From positions 2,852,001 through 2,916,000 of the forward strand of contig NZ_FNUB01000005.1 in assembly GCF_900105985.1 (NCBI RefSeq): a DNA stretch of 64,000 bases, written 5' to 3'. Each line of letters starts with the position of its first letter. Positions within the stretch are counted from its first letter, which is position 1. This stretch comes from Tenacibaculum sp. MAR_2010_89 (lineage in GTDB: Bacteria > Bacteroidota > Bacteroidia > Flavobacteriales > Flavobacteriaceae). A program made the translations under genes and the position numbers. The notes beneath the pieces are model-generated. The model was not told the DNA's origin and did not search any database. It saw only the letters and a program-made list of their open reading frames with translations. This document shows positions 1 through 7,035 of this stretch, one piece after another.

Positions 1-1
1 T

Positions 2-370
2 AGAGATTTAATATTTTACAATAATAAATCAAGTGATTTTTTAAAAGAAATTTATGAGGCATATAATTGTAAACAGATTGTGATGGAACTTAAAAACGTA
101 AAAGAAGTTCAACAGTCGCACATATTGCAATTAAATAGATATTTAAAAGAACAGTTTGGTGGGTTTGGTATCATCATAGCGCGAAATCCTATACCTAAAA
201 AAGTAACTAAAAATATAATTGATTTGTGGTCAGCTCACAGAAAATGTATTTTAGTTCTAGACGATTCTGATTTAAAAATGATGACACAAGTTTTTGAAAG
301 TAAACAACGAGACCCGATTGAAGTTATAAAAAAGAAATATATTGAATTTACGAGGGCTTGTCCTTCTTAA
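2..370 (+). CDS. C-terminal part of a PD-(D/E)XK nuclease-like protein (5' end outside window)
   Basis: The frame is open from the window edge, so this is the tail of a longer protein; a GTG-ATG pair at 80-85 is probably internal. The visible part has a hydrophobic strand ending in VMELKN, an E-x-K signature typical of the PD-(D/E)XK nuclease core, then a helix with a conserved-looking QLNRYL and a second strand GFGIIIARN. This order (E-x-K strand, helix, strand) fits the second half of a restriction-endonuclease fold. The catalytic Asp would lie upstream, outside the window. It ends 11 bp before the next gene on the same strand, so it probably heads a three-gene unit with the two paralogues that follow. 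The nuclease call is inference from a partial motif. Confidence 0.5.
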   Translation, partial: RDLIFYNNKSSDFLKEIYEAYNCKQIVMELKNVKEVQQSHILQLNRYLKEQFGGFGIIIARNPIPKKVTKNIIDLWSAHRKCILVLDDSDLKMMTQVFESKQRDPIEVIKKKYIEFTRACPS

Positions 371-381
371 TAAGAAAAAAA

Positions 382-780
382 ATGAACGCAACTGAAGTCC
401 ACTTATTTGAAAAAACGCAAAGTCAACTTGAAGGCTTACTTACAGAAGTAACAATTCTAGCTAAGAAATCACCTAATGATGGAGTGAATAAATTTAAATT
501 GAAATTTATTAATGAAATTATAGTTAATGGTAATAAGGTTCTTGGAAAAACATATAAACCATTAGATTCTTTTGAAAAATTTGACGAAGATGATTTACCC
601 TCAAATAGCGATATTACATTTATCTTATCGCAATATTTGAATTGTTTTGAAAAAAAACGAGCCGATAATATATATCGCGAACAGAAATACGATGGTAACA
701 AATACTTCTACGAATGGTATTGGTCTATCGACAAATCCAAATCTAAAATTAAAACGGCACCACCAAAAAAGATAAAATAA
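382..780 (+). CDS. Hypothetical protein, first of a tandem paralogue pair
   Basis: About 132 residues, not recognised. I chose the ATG at 382, behind an A-rich tract; a TTG at 358 would overlap the upstream gene. The protein is charged, mostly helical and has no signal peptide or membrane segment. Two blocks match the next gene: KKSPNDGVNKFKLKFIN here versus KKKPDDALNKFKVKNVN there, and LPSNSDITFILSQY versus LPTNSDAILIIGQF. The C-terminus is Lys-rich. It sits between the nuclease-like tail and its paralogue with almost no spacing, so the three are probably co-transcribed. Small paralogous partners beside a nuclease could be regulators, immunity proteins or complex subunits; the sequence does not decide. 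Confidence 0.7.
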   Translation: MNATEVHLFEKTQSQLEGLLTEVTILAKKSPNDGVNKFKLKFINEIIVNGNKVLGKTYKPLDSFEKFDEDDLPSNSDITFILSQYLNCFEKKRADNIYREQKYDGNKYFYEWYWSIDKSKSKIKTAPPKKIK

Positions 781-781
781 T

Positions 782-1147
782 ATGGGAAATAGAAAATCAC
801 TTCCGACAGATGAAGAAGTTTTAAAATTTGAAATGCTCAATGAACTAACTGATTCAATCTATACTGAGATGAAAGAATTCTCAAAGAAAAAGCCTGATGA
901 TGCTCTTAATAAATTTAAAGTAAAAAATGTAAATAGAGTACTTACCCAATTAAAGAGTTTCCTTAAAGATGAGCCTACTGTCGATTTTTTAGATTTATTA
1001 GACGATGAAAGTTTACCAACAAATAGTGATGCAATTTTAATTATAGGTCAATTCAAAGCATCAATGGACAATTTTAGAAATAAATACAAAACAAAATATA
1101 GAGTTTGGAAAACTATTGAAAATCCAAATGGTAATTCCAGTTATTAA
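782..1147 (+). CDS. Hypothetical protein, second of a tandem paralogue pair
   Basis: 121 residues, soluble, charged and helical, with no recognised domain. It starts one base after the stop of the preceding gene, which it resembles in two blocks (residues about 34-52 and 75-95), so the pair arose by duplication. It has extra N-terminal residues relative to its sister and lacks the Lys-rich tail. It is the last gene before a long imperfect palindrome at 1151-1294, so it closes the first cassette-like unit of the region. Function unknown. Confidence 0.7.
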   Translation: MGNRKSLPTDEEVLKFEMLNELTDSIYTEMKEFSKKKPDDALNKFKVKNVNRVLTQLKSFLKDEPTVDFLDLLDDESLPTNSDAILIIGQFKASMDNFRNKYKTKYRVWKTIENPNGNSSY

Positions 1148-1150
1148 AAA

Positions 1151-1294
1151 AACGTTGGGTAACAACGTATATAAAAAATAGCGGTTATAGTGCTTAAAAG
1201 AAAGCATAAATAATAAAATTAAGGTCAGTTATAAACCGAAAAGTTAGTTCTTAAAAACCCGCTACTTTTCATATACAAACCCGTTAGCAAACAT
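1151..1294 (+). repeat. attC-like imperfect palindrome A
   Basis: The left arm (1151-1184, with GGGTAACAACGTATATAAAA then TAGCGG) is complementary with bulges to the right arm (1258-1294, with CCGCTACTTTTCATATAC then CCCGTTAGC). The outer TAAC...GTTAG ends and the mismatched, bulged stem resemble integron attC sites. The interior shares ATAAACCGAAA and AGTGCTTA with the palindrome at 3556-3764. It follows directly after a gene stop. No integron integrase is visible, so attC is a structural comparison only. Confidence 0.55.
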
Positions 1295-1296
1295 TA

Positions 1297-1321
1297 TGAC
1301 CCGTCCTAAAATAAGGCTACA
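1297..1321 (+). repeat. IS3 left terminal inverted repeat
   Basis: 25 bp starting TGACCCGTCCTAAAATAAGG and ending CTACA. It pairs with the reverse complement of 2574-2598 at 20 of 25 positions. Confidence 0.85.
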
Positions 1322-1335
1322 TAATTTTAAACATT

Positions 1336-1707
1336 ATGTACAAAAATGACAAAGTAATTAGACGTTACAGCGAACCTTTTAAATTAAAAATTTTAGCCGA
1401 ACTTACCATCGGAAAACACACAAAGAGCGAACTTTGTAAACTCTATTCCATTGCTCCTACAACAGTAAATGAGTGGATTAAAAAATACAACCGTAAAGAC
1501 TTAATGAACACCAGAGTAAAAGTGGAAACTAAAGACGAAATATCTAGAATTAAAGCGCTTCAAAAAGAAATAGAACAGCTTAAAAAATTACTACTTAAAA
1601 AAGATCTGGATGCTATGATCGAAGAATCCTATCTTGAAGTAGCGGCGGAAGATCTCGGTTACAAATCTATTGCTGATCTAAAAAAAAAGTTAAGTATAAA
1701 GCCTTAA
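1336..1707 (+). CDS. IS3-family transposase orfA (HTH protein)
   Basis: 123 residues. An N-terminal helix-turn-helix (about residues 8-50, with SEPFKLKILAEL and LCKLYSIAPTTVNEWIKKY) binds the IS ends; a Leu-rich coiled coil follows (about residues 65-90, EISRIKALQKEIEQLKKLL), the oligomerisation helix of IS3-family OrfA. The frame stops at 1707, just past the A9 run at 1680-1688 where ribosomes can slip into orfB. Start ATG at 1336 lies 14 bp inside the left inverted repeat. Made alone, OrfA usually tempers transposition; fused to OrfB it makes the transposase. Confidence 0.92.
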   Translation: MYKNDKVIRRYSEPFKLKILAELTIGKHTKSELCKLYSIAPTTVNEWIKKYNRKDLMNTRVKVETKDEISRIKALQKEIEQLKKLLLKKDLDAMIEESYLEVAAEDLGYKSIADLKKKLSIKP

Positions 1708-2558
1708 TTAAAGCTAAAGAAAAAGCTAAGGGATTTGCTTCTTTAAAGACTATAACCCATTGTTTTGGACATAAACGTGACGCGTATTATAAATACAAAT
1801 CTAGAGCTGATAAACGTTTAAAAATAGAACAACAGATTATTAACATCGTTAAAAAAAGACGCAAATCCCTTCCTAGAGAAGGTGTAAGAAAACTTGTGAA
1901 ATCGTTAAATGTAGATTTTAATAAAGCTAATATTAAAGTTGGTAGAGATACTTTATTTAATGTGCTTAGAAAACATCAAATGTTAACCCTTAGAAGGAGA
2001 ACAAGTGCTAGAACCACAAACTCTTATCATCGTTTTTATAAATATAACAACATCATAAAAGGCCTGGAAGTTACTAGAAATAACCAAGTTTGGGTATCTG
2101 ATATCACATACATTAGAACCGTAAAAGGGTTTTGCTATTTGGCTTTAATAACTGATATGCATTCTAGAAAAATAGTAGGTTACGACCTAAGTGATAGTTT
2201 AGAATTAAAAGGATGTGTAAGAGCTCTTAATAAGGCTATTTATCAAGCTAAAGACATTAAACAACTCATTCATCACTCGGATAGAGGAATACAGTATTGT
2301 AGTAATCTGTACACACAAATACTTAAAAGAAAAAAGATAGAGATTAGTATGACCCAAGAAAATCATTGTTACGAAAACGCAATGGCAGAGCGCGTAAATG
2401 GAATTTTAAAAGATGAATTTTATCTCGACCAAACCTTTGATAACGTGAGTCACGCAAAGAGAGCGGCAAAAAATGCAATTAATTTATACAACGAAATAAG
2501 ATTACACTTATCTTTAGACTATAAAACACCTAATATGGTATATAAATTATCAGCTTAA
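1677..2558 (+). CDS. IS3-family transposase orfB (DDE integrase domain), read by frameshift
   Basis: The open frame runs from 1677 and the first ATG is only at 1896, well inside the conserved region, so expression by the -1 frameshift as an OrfAB fusion is likely. The N-terminal part has the FGHKRDAYYKYK block of OrfB proteins. The rve-type catalytic domain shows the three acidic residues: D in WVSDITYI, D in HHSDRGIQY and E in ENAMAERVNG. The reading frame is uninterrupted to its stop 15 bp before the right inverted repeat, so the transposase looks functional. Confidence 0.92.
   Translation, partial: SKKKVKYKALIKAKEKAKGFASLKTITHCFGHKRDAYYKYKSRADKRLKIEQQIINIVKKRRKSLPREGVRKLVKSLNVDFNKANIKVGRDTLFNVLRKHQMLTLRRRTSARTTNSYHRFYKYNNIIKGLEVTRNNQVWVSDITYIRTVKGFCYLALITDMHSRKIVGYDLSDSLELKGCVRALNKAIYQAKDIKQLIHHSDRGIQYCSNLYTQILKRKKIEISMTQENHCYENAMAERVNGILKDEFYLDQTFDNVSHAKRAAKNAINLYNEIRLHLSLDYKTPNMVYKLSA
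1683..1689 (+). other. Programmed -1 frameshift site A-AAA-AAG
   Basis: In the orfA frame the codons read CTA AAA AAA AAG TTA, so A-AAA-AAG is positioned as a classical IS3-family slippery heptamer. A -1 slip enters a frame that is open from 1677 to 2558 and encodes the DDE domain. Confidence 0.8.
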
Positions 2559-2573
2559 AAATCAATTTTAACC

Positions 2574-2598
2574 TGTAGCCATATTTCAGGACTAGACA
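2574..2598 (-). repeat. IS3 right terminal inverted repeat
   Basis: The reverse complement reads TGTCTAGTCCTGAAATATGG then CTACA and matches the left end at 20 of 25 bases. Confidence 0.85.
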
Positions 2599-2610
2599 GC
2601 TGACTAAACT

Positions 2611-3066
2611 ATGTTACAAAATCATATAACGGTTAAAAACAGACATAAGAAGTTTATAAAAACAATATGTGAAACCGAAATAGTCTATGGACTAAAAAAC
2701 AAAAAAGGTTTTGCAACTTCAAGTTCTGTCCATTATGATGATGAGAATGGAGAACCAGCTGGAATGATATGCTTTTGGGCTGAAAAAGCACGTGCAAAAT
2801 CATGTATTAAAGACGGTTGGAAAAAATACCAAGTGACCGAAATACGGTTATCTGAATTTATGGAAAACTGGTGTATTGGAATGGAAAATGACGGACTTTT
2901 AATTGGAACCCAATTTGACCAAAATATGTTCGGATTTGAAGCAGAACCTTTGGAATTAATTCTTGACTTATCATCTGAACTAAACTCTCTTGGAAAAGAA
3001 TTAGATTTAAAGAAATTTGACGGGATAGCGGACTTGGAAAAACAAGTCAAAGCCTCAATTGAATAA
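2611..3066 (+). CDS. DUF2750 domain-containing protein
   Basis: 151 residues. The order of motifs fits the DUF2750 family: an N-terminal helix with HKKFIKTICE, then VYGLKNKKGFA, FWAEKARAKSC, a WKKYQVTEIRLSEFMENW block, and GLLIGTQFDQNMFGFEAEP. The family is small, cytosolic and without assigned biochemistry; members often lie in scattered accessory loci. The start at ATG 2611 is 12 bp after the IS3 right end, so the native promoter may have been displaced and the gene may now depend on IS or read-through transcription. It is followed after 15 bp by a second small gene, and the pair is closed by palindrome B. Confidence 0.75.
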   Translation: MLQNHITVKNRHKKFIKTICETEIVYGLKNKKGFATSSSVHYDDENGEPAGMICFWAEKARAKSCIKDGWKKYQVTEIRLSEFMENWCIGMENDGLLIGTQFDQNMFGFEAEPLELILDLSSELNSLGKELDLKKFDGIADLEKQVKASIE

Positions 3067-3081
3067 AAAATAGATTAGCGA

Positions 3082-3555
3082 ATGGACATAAATATATCAT
3101 ATTATTTAGCTGAACACGGATGGAGTACTTGCTGGATAAATACAAAAGATAAAACTTATGAAATGTCTATCACTCATATTTTTCACGAAGATCCAATCGA
3201 AGAATGTATGAATTGCATACTTAGAATGATAAACGGACAGAAAAACTCTGAATTTAAATGGTACGGAGAACCTGGTGGAGAAAGAATAACCTTAAAAGAA
3301 GTTGAAACTGAAAAAAATATGATTGAATTTACTGTAGATCAATTCACTAATGATTGCGGAGAAATTATTGACGACTTTGAGGAGGCTCTTAAATTTTCTA
3401 TCTCGAAAAAATTATTAGCGACTATGTTTTACTACGAATTCAAGAAAATATCAGAACTTTTAAAAGATAATAGCTATAATAAAAACAGAAATTCTGATTT
3501 TCCTTTTCAAGCGTTTAAGACATTCGAAAAAGAGGTTTTGGAATATCTAAATTAA
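3082..3555 (+). CDS. Hypothetical protein, cassette gene
   Basis: 157 residues, not recognised. It has an aromatic N-terminus (ISYYLAEHGWSTCWI), a mid-region rich in Glu and Asp, and a helical C-terminus; no signal peptide or membrane helix. The N-terminal beta-like part with paired Trp residues resembles many small immunity or orphan accessory proteins, but I cannot name a family. It lies 15 bp after the DUF2750 gene and ends directly at palindrome B, so the two genes form one two-gene cassette-like unit. Confidence 0.65.
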   Translation: MDINISYYLAEHGWSTCWINTKDKTYEMSITHIFHEDPIEECMNCILRMINGQKNSEFKWYGEPGGERITLKEVETEKNMIEFTVDQFTNDCGEIIDDFEEALKFSISKKLLATMFYYEFKKISELLKDNSYNKNRNSDFPFQAFKTFEKEVLEYLN

Positions 3556-3764
3556 AAAAGCCAGCAGGTAACAATGTATAAAAAACATAGTGCTCTGGTT
3601 CTTAATCGAAAGGTCTGTGTTTATTTGCAAAGTTGCTAAATATAAAATTTGGCGTTTATAGTAAAAAGATAAAAGCAAAATATTTATATTTAGCTAAGTA
3701 ATAAACCGAAACGATAGTGCTTATCACCTGCCCTACGATTTCTTATACTTAACGTTACAAGCAA
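3556..3764 (+). repeat. attC-like imperfect palindrome B
   Basis: About 209 bp. The left arm (GCCAGCAGGTAACAATGTAT then AAAAAACATAGTGC) is complementary with bulges to the right arm (GATTTCTTATACTTAACG then TTACAAGC). A nested inverted repeat lies inside (TTGCTAAATATAAA near 3633 and TTTATATTTAGCTAA near 3681). It shares ATAAACCGAAA, AGTGCTTA and the GTAACAA left end with palindrome A, and AAAAGCCAGCAGGTAACA with the half sites at 4334 and 4716. It fills the 228-bp gap between the 157-residue orphan and the adenylate kinase. Confidence 0.6.
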
Positions 3765-3783
3765 GCTGAACAAACCAACATAA

Positions 3784-4347
3784 ATGGAAATATTGATAAT
3801 AACAGGACCACCATATTCTGGGAAAGGAACACAATGTGAAATTTTAAAAACACAACTTAATTTTGAACATATATCAACAGGAGATAGATGCCGATTAGAA
3901 AAACAAAATGAAACCGAAATCGGAAAAATAATGTCCGAATATGAAGAAAAAGGAGATTTAGTTCCTGATTCGATTATGAAAGACCTTTTCAGTCAAATAT
4001 TGGACGAAAACAGTTCAAAAGGAGGAATTATATTAGACGGTTATCCAAGAACTGAACCACAAGTTAATGACCTAATTGAACTTGTGAATTCAAAACAAAT
4101 GAGTATTGGAAAAGTGCTGAATATAGATGTGCCGAAATCTGAACTTTTAAAACGAGCGGAAAAAAGAGCCGAAACATCAAACAGAAAAGATGACAAAGAC
4201 CCTAAAATTCACATTAAAAGAATTGAGGTTTTTGAGAATTCGACAAGACCAGCAATTGAATATATGAAATCAAAAATTAAAGTTCTGACCTTTGATGGAC
4301 TTGGAACAATTGAAGAGATAACTGAACGAATAAAAGCCAGCTTGTAA
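3784..4347 (+). CDS. Adenylate kinase-family nucleoside monophosphate kinase (accessory copy)
   Basis: 187 residues. Transfers phosphate from ATP to a nucleoside monophosphate, probably AMP. Visible are the P-loop GPPYSGKGT (residues 8-16), the NMP-binding STGDRCR (31-37), the DGYPRT segment (85-90), and a short LID with RAEKRAETSNRKDDK and arginines for phosphate binding, so it is the short-LID, zinc-free form. Length is normal for that type. Its position between cassette-like palindromes, away from ribosomal or sec genes, suggests an acquired paralogue, not the essential housekeeping adk. The last codons (KASL) lie inside the GCCAGCTTGTAACAA half site, as if the reading frame had extended into the repeat. 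Confidence 0.85.
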   Translation: MEILIITGPPYSGKGTQCEILKTQLNFEHISTGDRCRLEKQNETEIGKIMSEYEEKGDLVPDSIMKDLFSQILDENSSKGGIILDGYPRTEPQVNDLIELVNSKQMSIGKVLNIDVPKSELLKRAEKRAETSNRKDDKDPKIHIKRIEVFENSTRPAIEYMKSKIKVLTFDGLGTIEEITERIKASL

Positions 4348-4352
4348 CAAAG
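4334..4352 (+). repeat. Half of an attC-like palindrome (D), cut by an IS110 remnant
   Basis: AAAGCCAGCTTGTAACAAAG matches the left arm of palindrome B (AAAGCCAGCAGGTAACAATG) at nearly every base. No right arm follows; about 30 bp further on the sequence becomes an IS110-type transposase stump. It overlaps the end of the kinase gene. Confidence 0.45.
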
Positions 4353-4380
4353 AACTGTGGTAAAAAAAACTAATTTTTGT

Positions 4381-4489
4381 TTAATTTTTAACCAAAGTAT
4401 TTCTGTAAGTTTCATCGTATATTAATCTTGATTTCGCGATAGCAAAGGCTTGTTTTAATAGCTTATTACAAACGGCTATTAAGGCAAGT
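4381..4489 (-). pseudogene. IS110-family transposase remnant (C-terminal about 36 residues)
   Basis: Read on the minus strand, 4489 down to 4381 translates to a short run with LWKLALIAVCNKLLKQAFAI followed by AKSRLIYDETYRNTLVKN and a stop. The pattern of a helix ending in NKLLKQAFAIAKS then YDETYR is characteristic of the extreme C-terminus of IS110-type (Transposase_20) proteins. Nothing of the rest of the transposase remains, so the element has been deleted down to a stump. IS110 elements lack terminal inverted repeats, so no ends can be mapped. Confidence 0.6.
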
Positions 4490-4490
4490 T

Positions 4491-4715
4491 TCCAAAGCTA
4501 AATCTCTATTTATTCAAGAATATGAGACTTCAAAAGGAATTAATGAACTGATTAGGTTAATAGATAAACCGACTCAAATTGAATTTAAAAAAATAGTAGA
4601 ATTAATCAAGTTAGTTAATAATACTGAACATTATAGTGGTTCTCAATGGCACGACTATAAAATTCATTTGAATGCAGTATTACTAAAAAATGAATTTGAA
4701 TCAAAAATATTATAA
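4491..4715 (+). pseudogene. Decapitated small gene (C-terminal about 74 codons)
   Basis: An open frame runs to the TAA at 4713-4715 without any ATG, GTG or usable start, encoding a soluble helical stretch with FIQEYETSKGINELIRLID and IVELIKLVNNTEHYSGSQWH. It resembles the C-terminal half of a normal small protein. Its 5' part is replaced by the IS110 stump, which suggests that insertion and later deletion of that element removed the start. It is followed at once by another half palindrome, so it was once a cassette-like gene. Confidence 0.5.
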
Positions 4716-4737
4716 AAAGCCAACAGGTAACATTGGC
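4716..4737 (+). repeat. Half of an attC-like palindrome (C)
   Basis: AAAAGCCAACAGGTAACATT then GG matches the left arm of palindrome B closely. It contains a small hairpin (GCCAA at 4719-4723, TTGGC at 4733-4737). The right arm is missing; the next gene starts 16 bp later. It marks the apparent end of the cassette-like zone. Confidence 0.45.
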
Positions 4738-4753
4738 AATAATTAAAAAACAA

Positions 4754-5680
4754 ATGAAAAAAATCAATCTTATCGTAATAATCTGTCTTATTCTTTGTTC
4801 TTGTCAGAACAACAATGAGCAATTAGAAGTTTTTCCTGTCGAAAAAATTAATTCATCAAATCCCGATCCAAATCTAGCTCTAATCCCTGTAATGAATGGA
4901 AGCATATTTTTTATAGCTGGAAAAAATACTCCAAAAAATGCTACTTATAGAATGTATTTCGACACTTCTGAAAATCCTAAAACAGTATTTGATTTAACAA
5001 CAACAGAAAAGAAATATACCAATTTGAAAATTAATAAAACTTATTATTGGAGAGTAGAAACAATTGGAGTAAAAGGAGAAGTTTTAGCAAGCTCGCCTAT
5101 TTGGAATTTTACAACAGATAATAAAATTATTGTAAGAACCCAAAAAGATTTGGAACTATTAGGTAGTAATAAATATTCAAAAATTGAAGGAACATTAGTT
5201 ATTGGAGACCTATTCAGCCTTACTGAAACACTTCCTCCTCCAACAGATATATCTGACTTATCACCTTTAAGCGATTTAACACATGTCCTAAAACTTGTAA
5301 TAAACAATAATAACTCTCTTATAAACCTTAATGGATTATCAAACCTTAAAGTTATTTATAACGATTTATTTATTGGTCAAGGACAAAATTTAAGTGGAGG
5401 TAACTCATCATTAGTTGATATTAGTGCTTTATCAAAAATACAATCACTAAATGGAACATTAATAATATACAACAACAATAAACTGAAAAGTTTAAAGGGT
5501 TTAGAACTTCTAAAATCTATTCGTAAAGATTTAGTTATTGAAGATAACTCCATATTAAATAATTTTTGTGCTCTTACAACACTTTTTAATAATACTGGAT
5601 TATCTGAAAATTATTATGTCAAAAACAATAAATATAATCCCACTAAAAAAGACTTAATAGAGAAAAGATGTAATAATTAA
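4754..5680 (+). CDS. Lipoprotein with Fn3-like and receptor-L-like repeats
   Basis: About 308 residues from ATG 4754 (MKKINLIVI), which gives a proper lipoprotein signal with LILCSC; a TTG at 4733 is inside the upstream repeat and is rejected. After the lipid-anchored Cys, residues about 40-120 form an Fn3-like beta domain (Y-F-D-T, KTYYWRVE, PIWNFTT). Residues about 125-290 are short beta-helical repeats with IEGTLVIGD, DISDLSPLSDL, LNGLSNL, LKSLKGLELLKSI, as in receptor-L or leucine-rich folds. It is probably an outer-membrane surface binding protein. It stands alone, with a gap of about 110 bp to the next gene that shows no clear site. Confidence 0.75.
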   Translation: MKKINLIVIICLILCSCQNNNEQLEVFPVEKINSSNPDPNLALIPVMNGSIFFIAGKNTPKNATYRMYFDTSENPKTVFDLTTTEKKYTNLKINKTYYWRVETIGVKGEVLASSPIWNFTTDNKIIVRTQKDLELLGSNKYSKIEGTLVIGDLFSLTETLPPPTDISDLSPLSDLTHVLKLVINNNNSLINLNGLSNLKVIYNDLFIGQGQNLSGGNSSLVDISALSKIQSLNGTLIIYNNNKLKSLKGLELLKSIRKDLVIEDNSILNNFCALTTLFNNTGLSENYYVKNNKYNPTKKDLIEKRCNN

Positions 5681-5791
5681 TCAGATACTAATAATGGACG
5701 AATGAGTTTAACATTTAGAAAAATTCAATAATTATTAAAAAAATAAAAAGTTTTCTTTTTATCAAACTACACAAAAATTATAAAAAACAAT

Positions 5792-6937
5792 TTGCAACCA
5801 CAATTCTCTTTATTTGATTTACTTATTTTAATTGGAATTATTCAAGGAGTCATTACTAGCATATTATTACTTAGTACTAAGAAAAATAAAAACAGTAATA
5901 AATTTTTAGCTTTTGCTTTATTATCTTTTTGTTTTTTAAGTACTAAACCTCTTCTACACACTTTAAATTTATGGAATACATCCTTTTTTCGATTTTTCCC
6001 TAACGGAATAGAATTAGCATTATCTCCTTTAATTTATTTTTATATAAAATCTCTCATATCTCCAGAATTTCGTTTTAAAAATAAAAATTGGATACATTTT
6101 ATCCCTTTCACTTTGGCACAAACGTATGCTTTTGTTGTTTACTTTTATGCTTTACTAAGTCCCGATTTTTATGAAAAAGATTTAATTGCCCTAAACTTCA
6201 AGTTTAACTATATAAAACAACTAGAAGAATATTTACTATTGGCTTTTCTACCTTTCTATCTATTTTATGGCTATAAAGAACTTACTGATTATAAAAAATG
6301 GTTATGTAATACAACATCAGACAATACATATCCAAATTTTAAGTGGCTACAAAACATCTATTCACTATCTATCTTAGTTAGTGTTTTTTTACTTACAAAC
6401 CATACTTTAGATATATTTTTCAATCTAAAAAACAAAACAATTATTCATTATAATCTACTTACTCTTTTTATAGCTTTTATAATTTATTATTTAGGATTAA
6501 AAGGATACTTACAGCCTAATTATACGTTCAGCAGACATGAAATTACTTCTCAAAACAAATCAGTTATACCACTCTCTAATATTAAACTAGAAGAAACGAT
6601 AGATCATCTTCAAAAAGCAATGCTTAAAGATAAAATTTATTTAAACCCTAAATTAAATATTTACGAACTATCAAAGTTATTAGGTATTTCTCAAAAAAGT
6701 ATATCGTTGGCCATTAATCAACATTATAAAATGAATTTTAGAGACTTCATAAACGACTATCGTATAAATGAAGTTAAGTCTAAACTAAATGATTCAAACT
6801 ACAAAAAAATGTCAATTCTTGGTATAGCTCTTGAATGTGGTTTTAATTCCGAAGCTAGCTTTTATCGTATTTTCAAAAAAAATACAGGAATATCTCCAAA
6901 AGAATTTATTGAACTTAAAAATGATACTAAACTATAG
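5792..6937 (+). CDS. Membrane-anchored AraC-family transcriptional regulator
   Basis: 381 residues. The N-terminal half has seven hydrophobic helices (residues about 8-235) and the C-terminal 110 residues are an AraC double HTH, with LNIYELSKLLGISQKSISLAI as first recognition unit and ALECGFNSEASFYRIFKKNT as second. This layout is common in Bacteroidota, where the membrane part is thought to sense an unknown signal. No ATG is available near the N-terminus, and the TTG at 5792 gives the right length. Downstream is an amidohydrolase in the same orientation, probably its target or partner. Confidence in family is high; the signal is unknown. Confidence 0.88.
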   Translation: MQPQFSLFDLLILIGIIQGVITSILLLSTKKNKNSNKFLAFALLSFCFLSTKPLLHTLNLWNTSFFRFFPNGIELALSPLIYFYIKSLISPEFRFKNKNWIHFIPFTLAQTYAFVVYFYALLSPDFYEKDLIALNFKFNYIKQLEEYLLLAFLPFYLFYGYKELTDYKKWLCNTTSDNTYPNFKWLQNIYSLSILVSVFLLTNHTLDIFFNLKNKTIIHYNLLTLFIAFIIYYLGLKGYLQPNYTFSRHEITSQNKSVIPLSNIKLEETIDHLQKAMLKDKIYLNPKLNIYELSKLLGISQKSISLAINQHYKMNFRDFINDYRINEVKSKLNDSNYKKMSILGIALECGFNSEASFYRIFKKNTGISPKEFIELKNDTKL

Positions 6938-6942
6938 TTTTT

Positions 6943-6974
6943 ACTCTCAAAACAGGTTATGAGAGTTCCTTTTT
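6943..6974 (+). terminator. Hairpin terminator after AraC gene
   Basis: ACTCTC (6943-6948) pairs with GAGAGT (6961-6966), followed by TCCTTTTT. The stem is short, so a weak terminator. Confidence 0.45.
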
Positions 6975-7035
6975 AAATAAAAAAGTAACGAATTGAAAAG
7001 CTTTTTTGTCCTTTGTATAAATAAATATTTACATT

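Larger units (their letters stand above)
1297..2598 (+). mobile_element. IS3-family insertion sequence, apparently intact
   Basis: 1302 bp bounded by 25-bp imperfect inverted repeats (1297-1321 and 2574-2598, 20 of 25 positions matching, ends TG...CA). It encodes orfA and orfB joined by a canonical A-AAA-AAG slippery heptamer, the standard IS3-family layout. No matching 3-4 bp target duplication is seen (left flank ATTA, right flank GCTG), so one flank may have been rearranged or deleted after insertion. It lies at the junction of palindrome A and the next gene: the bases after its right end (GCTGACTAAAC) resemble those after palindrome B (GCTGAACAAAC), so it landed in the spacer between two cassette-like units. 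Confidence 0.9.

Noticed and set aside
1896..2558. IS3 orfB starting at ATG 1896
   Set aside because: Conserved OrfB sequence is already present from 1686, and a canonical -1 slippery site joins it to orfA.
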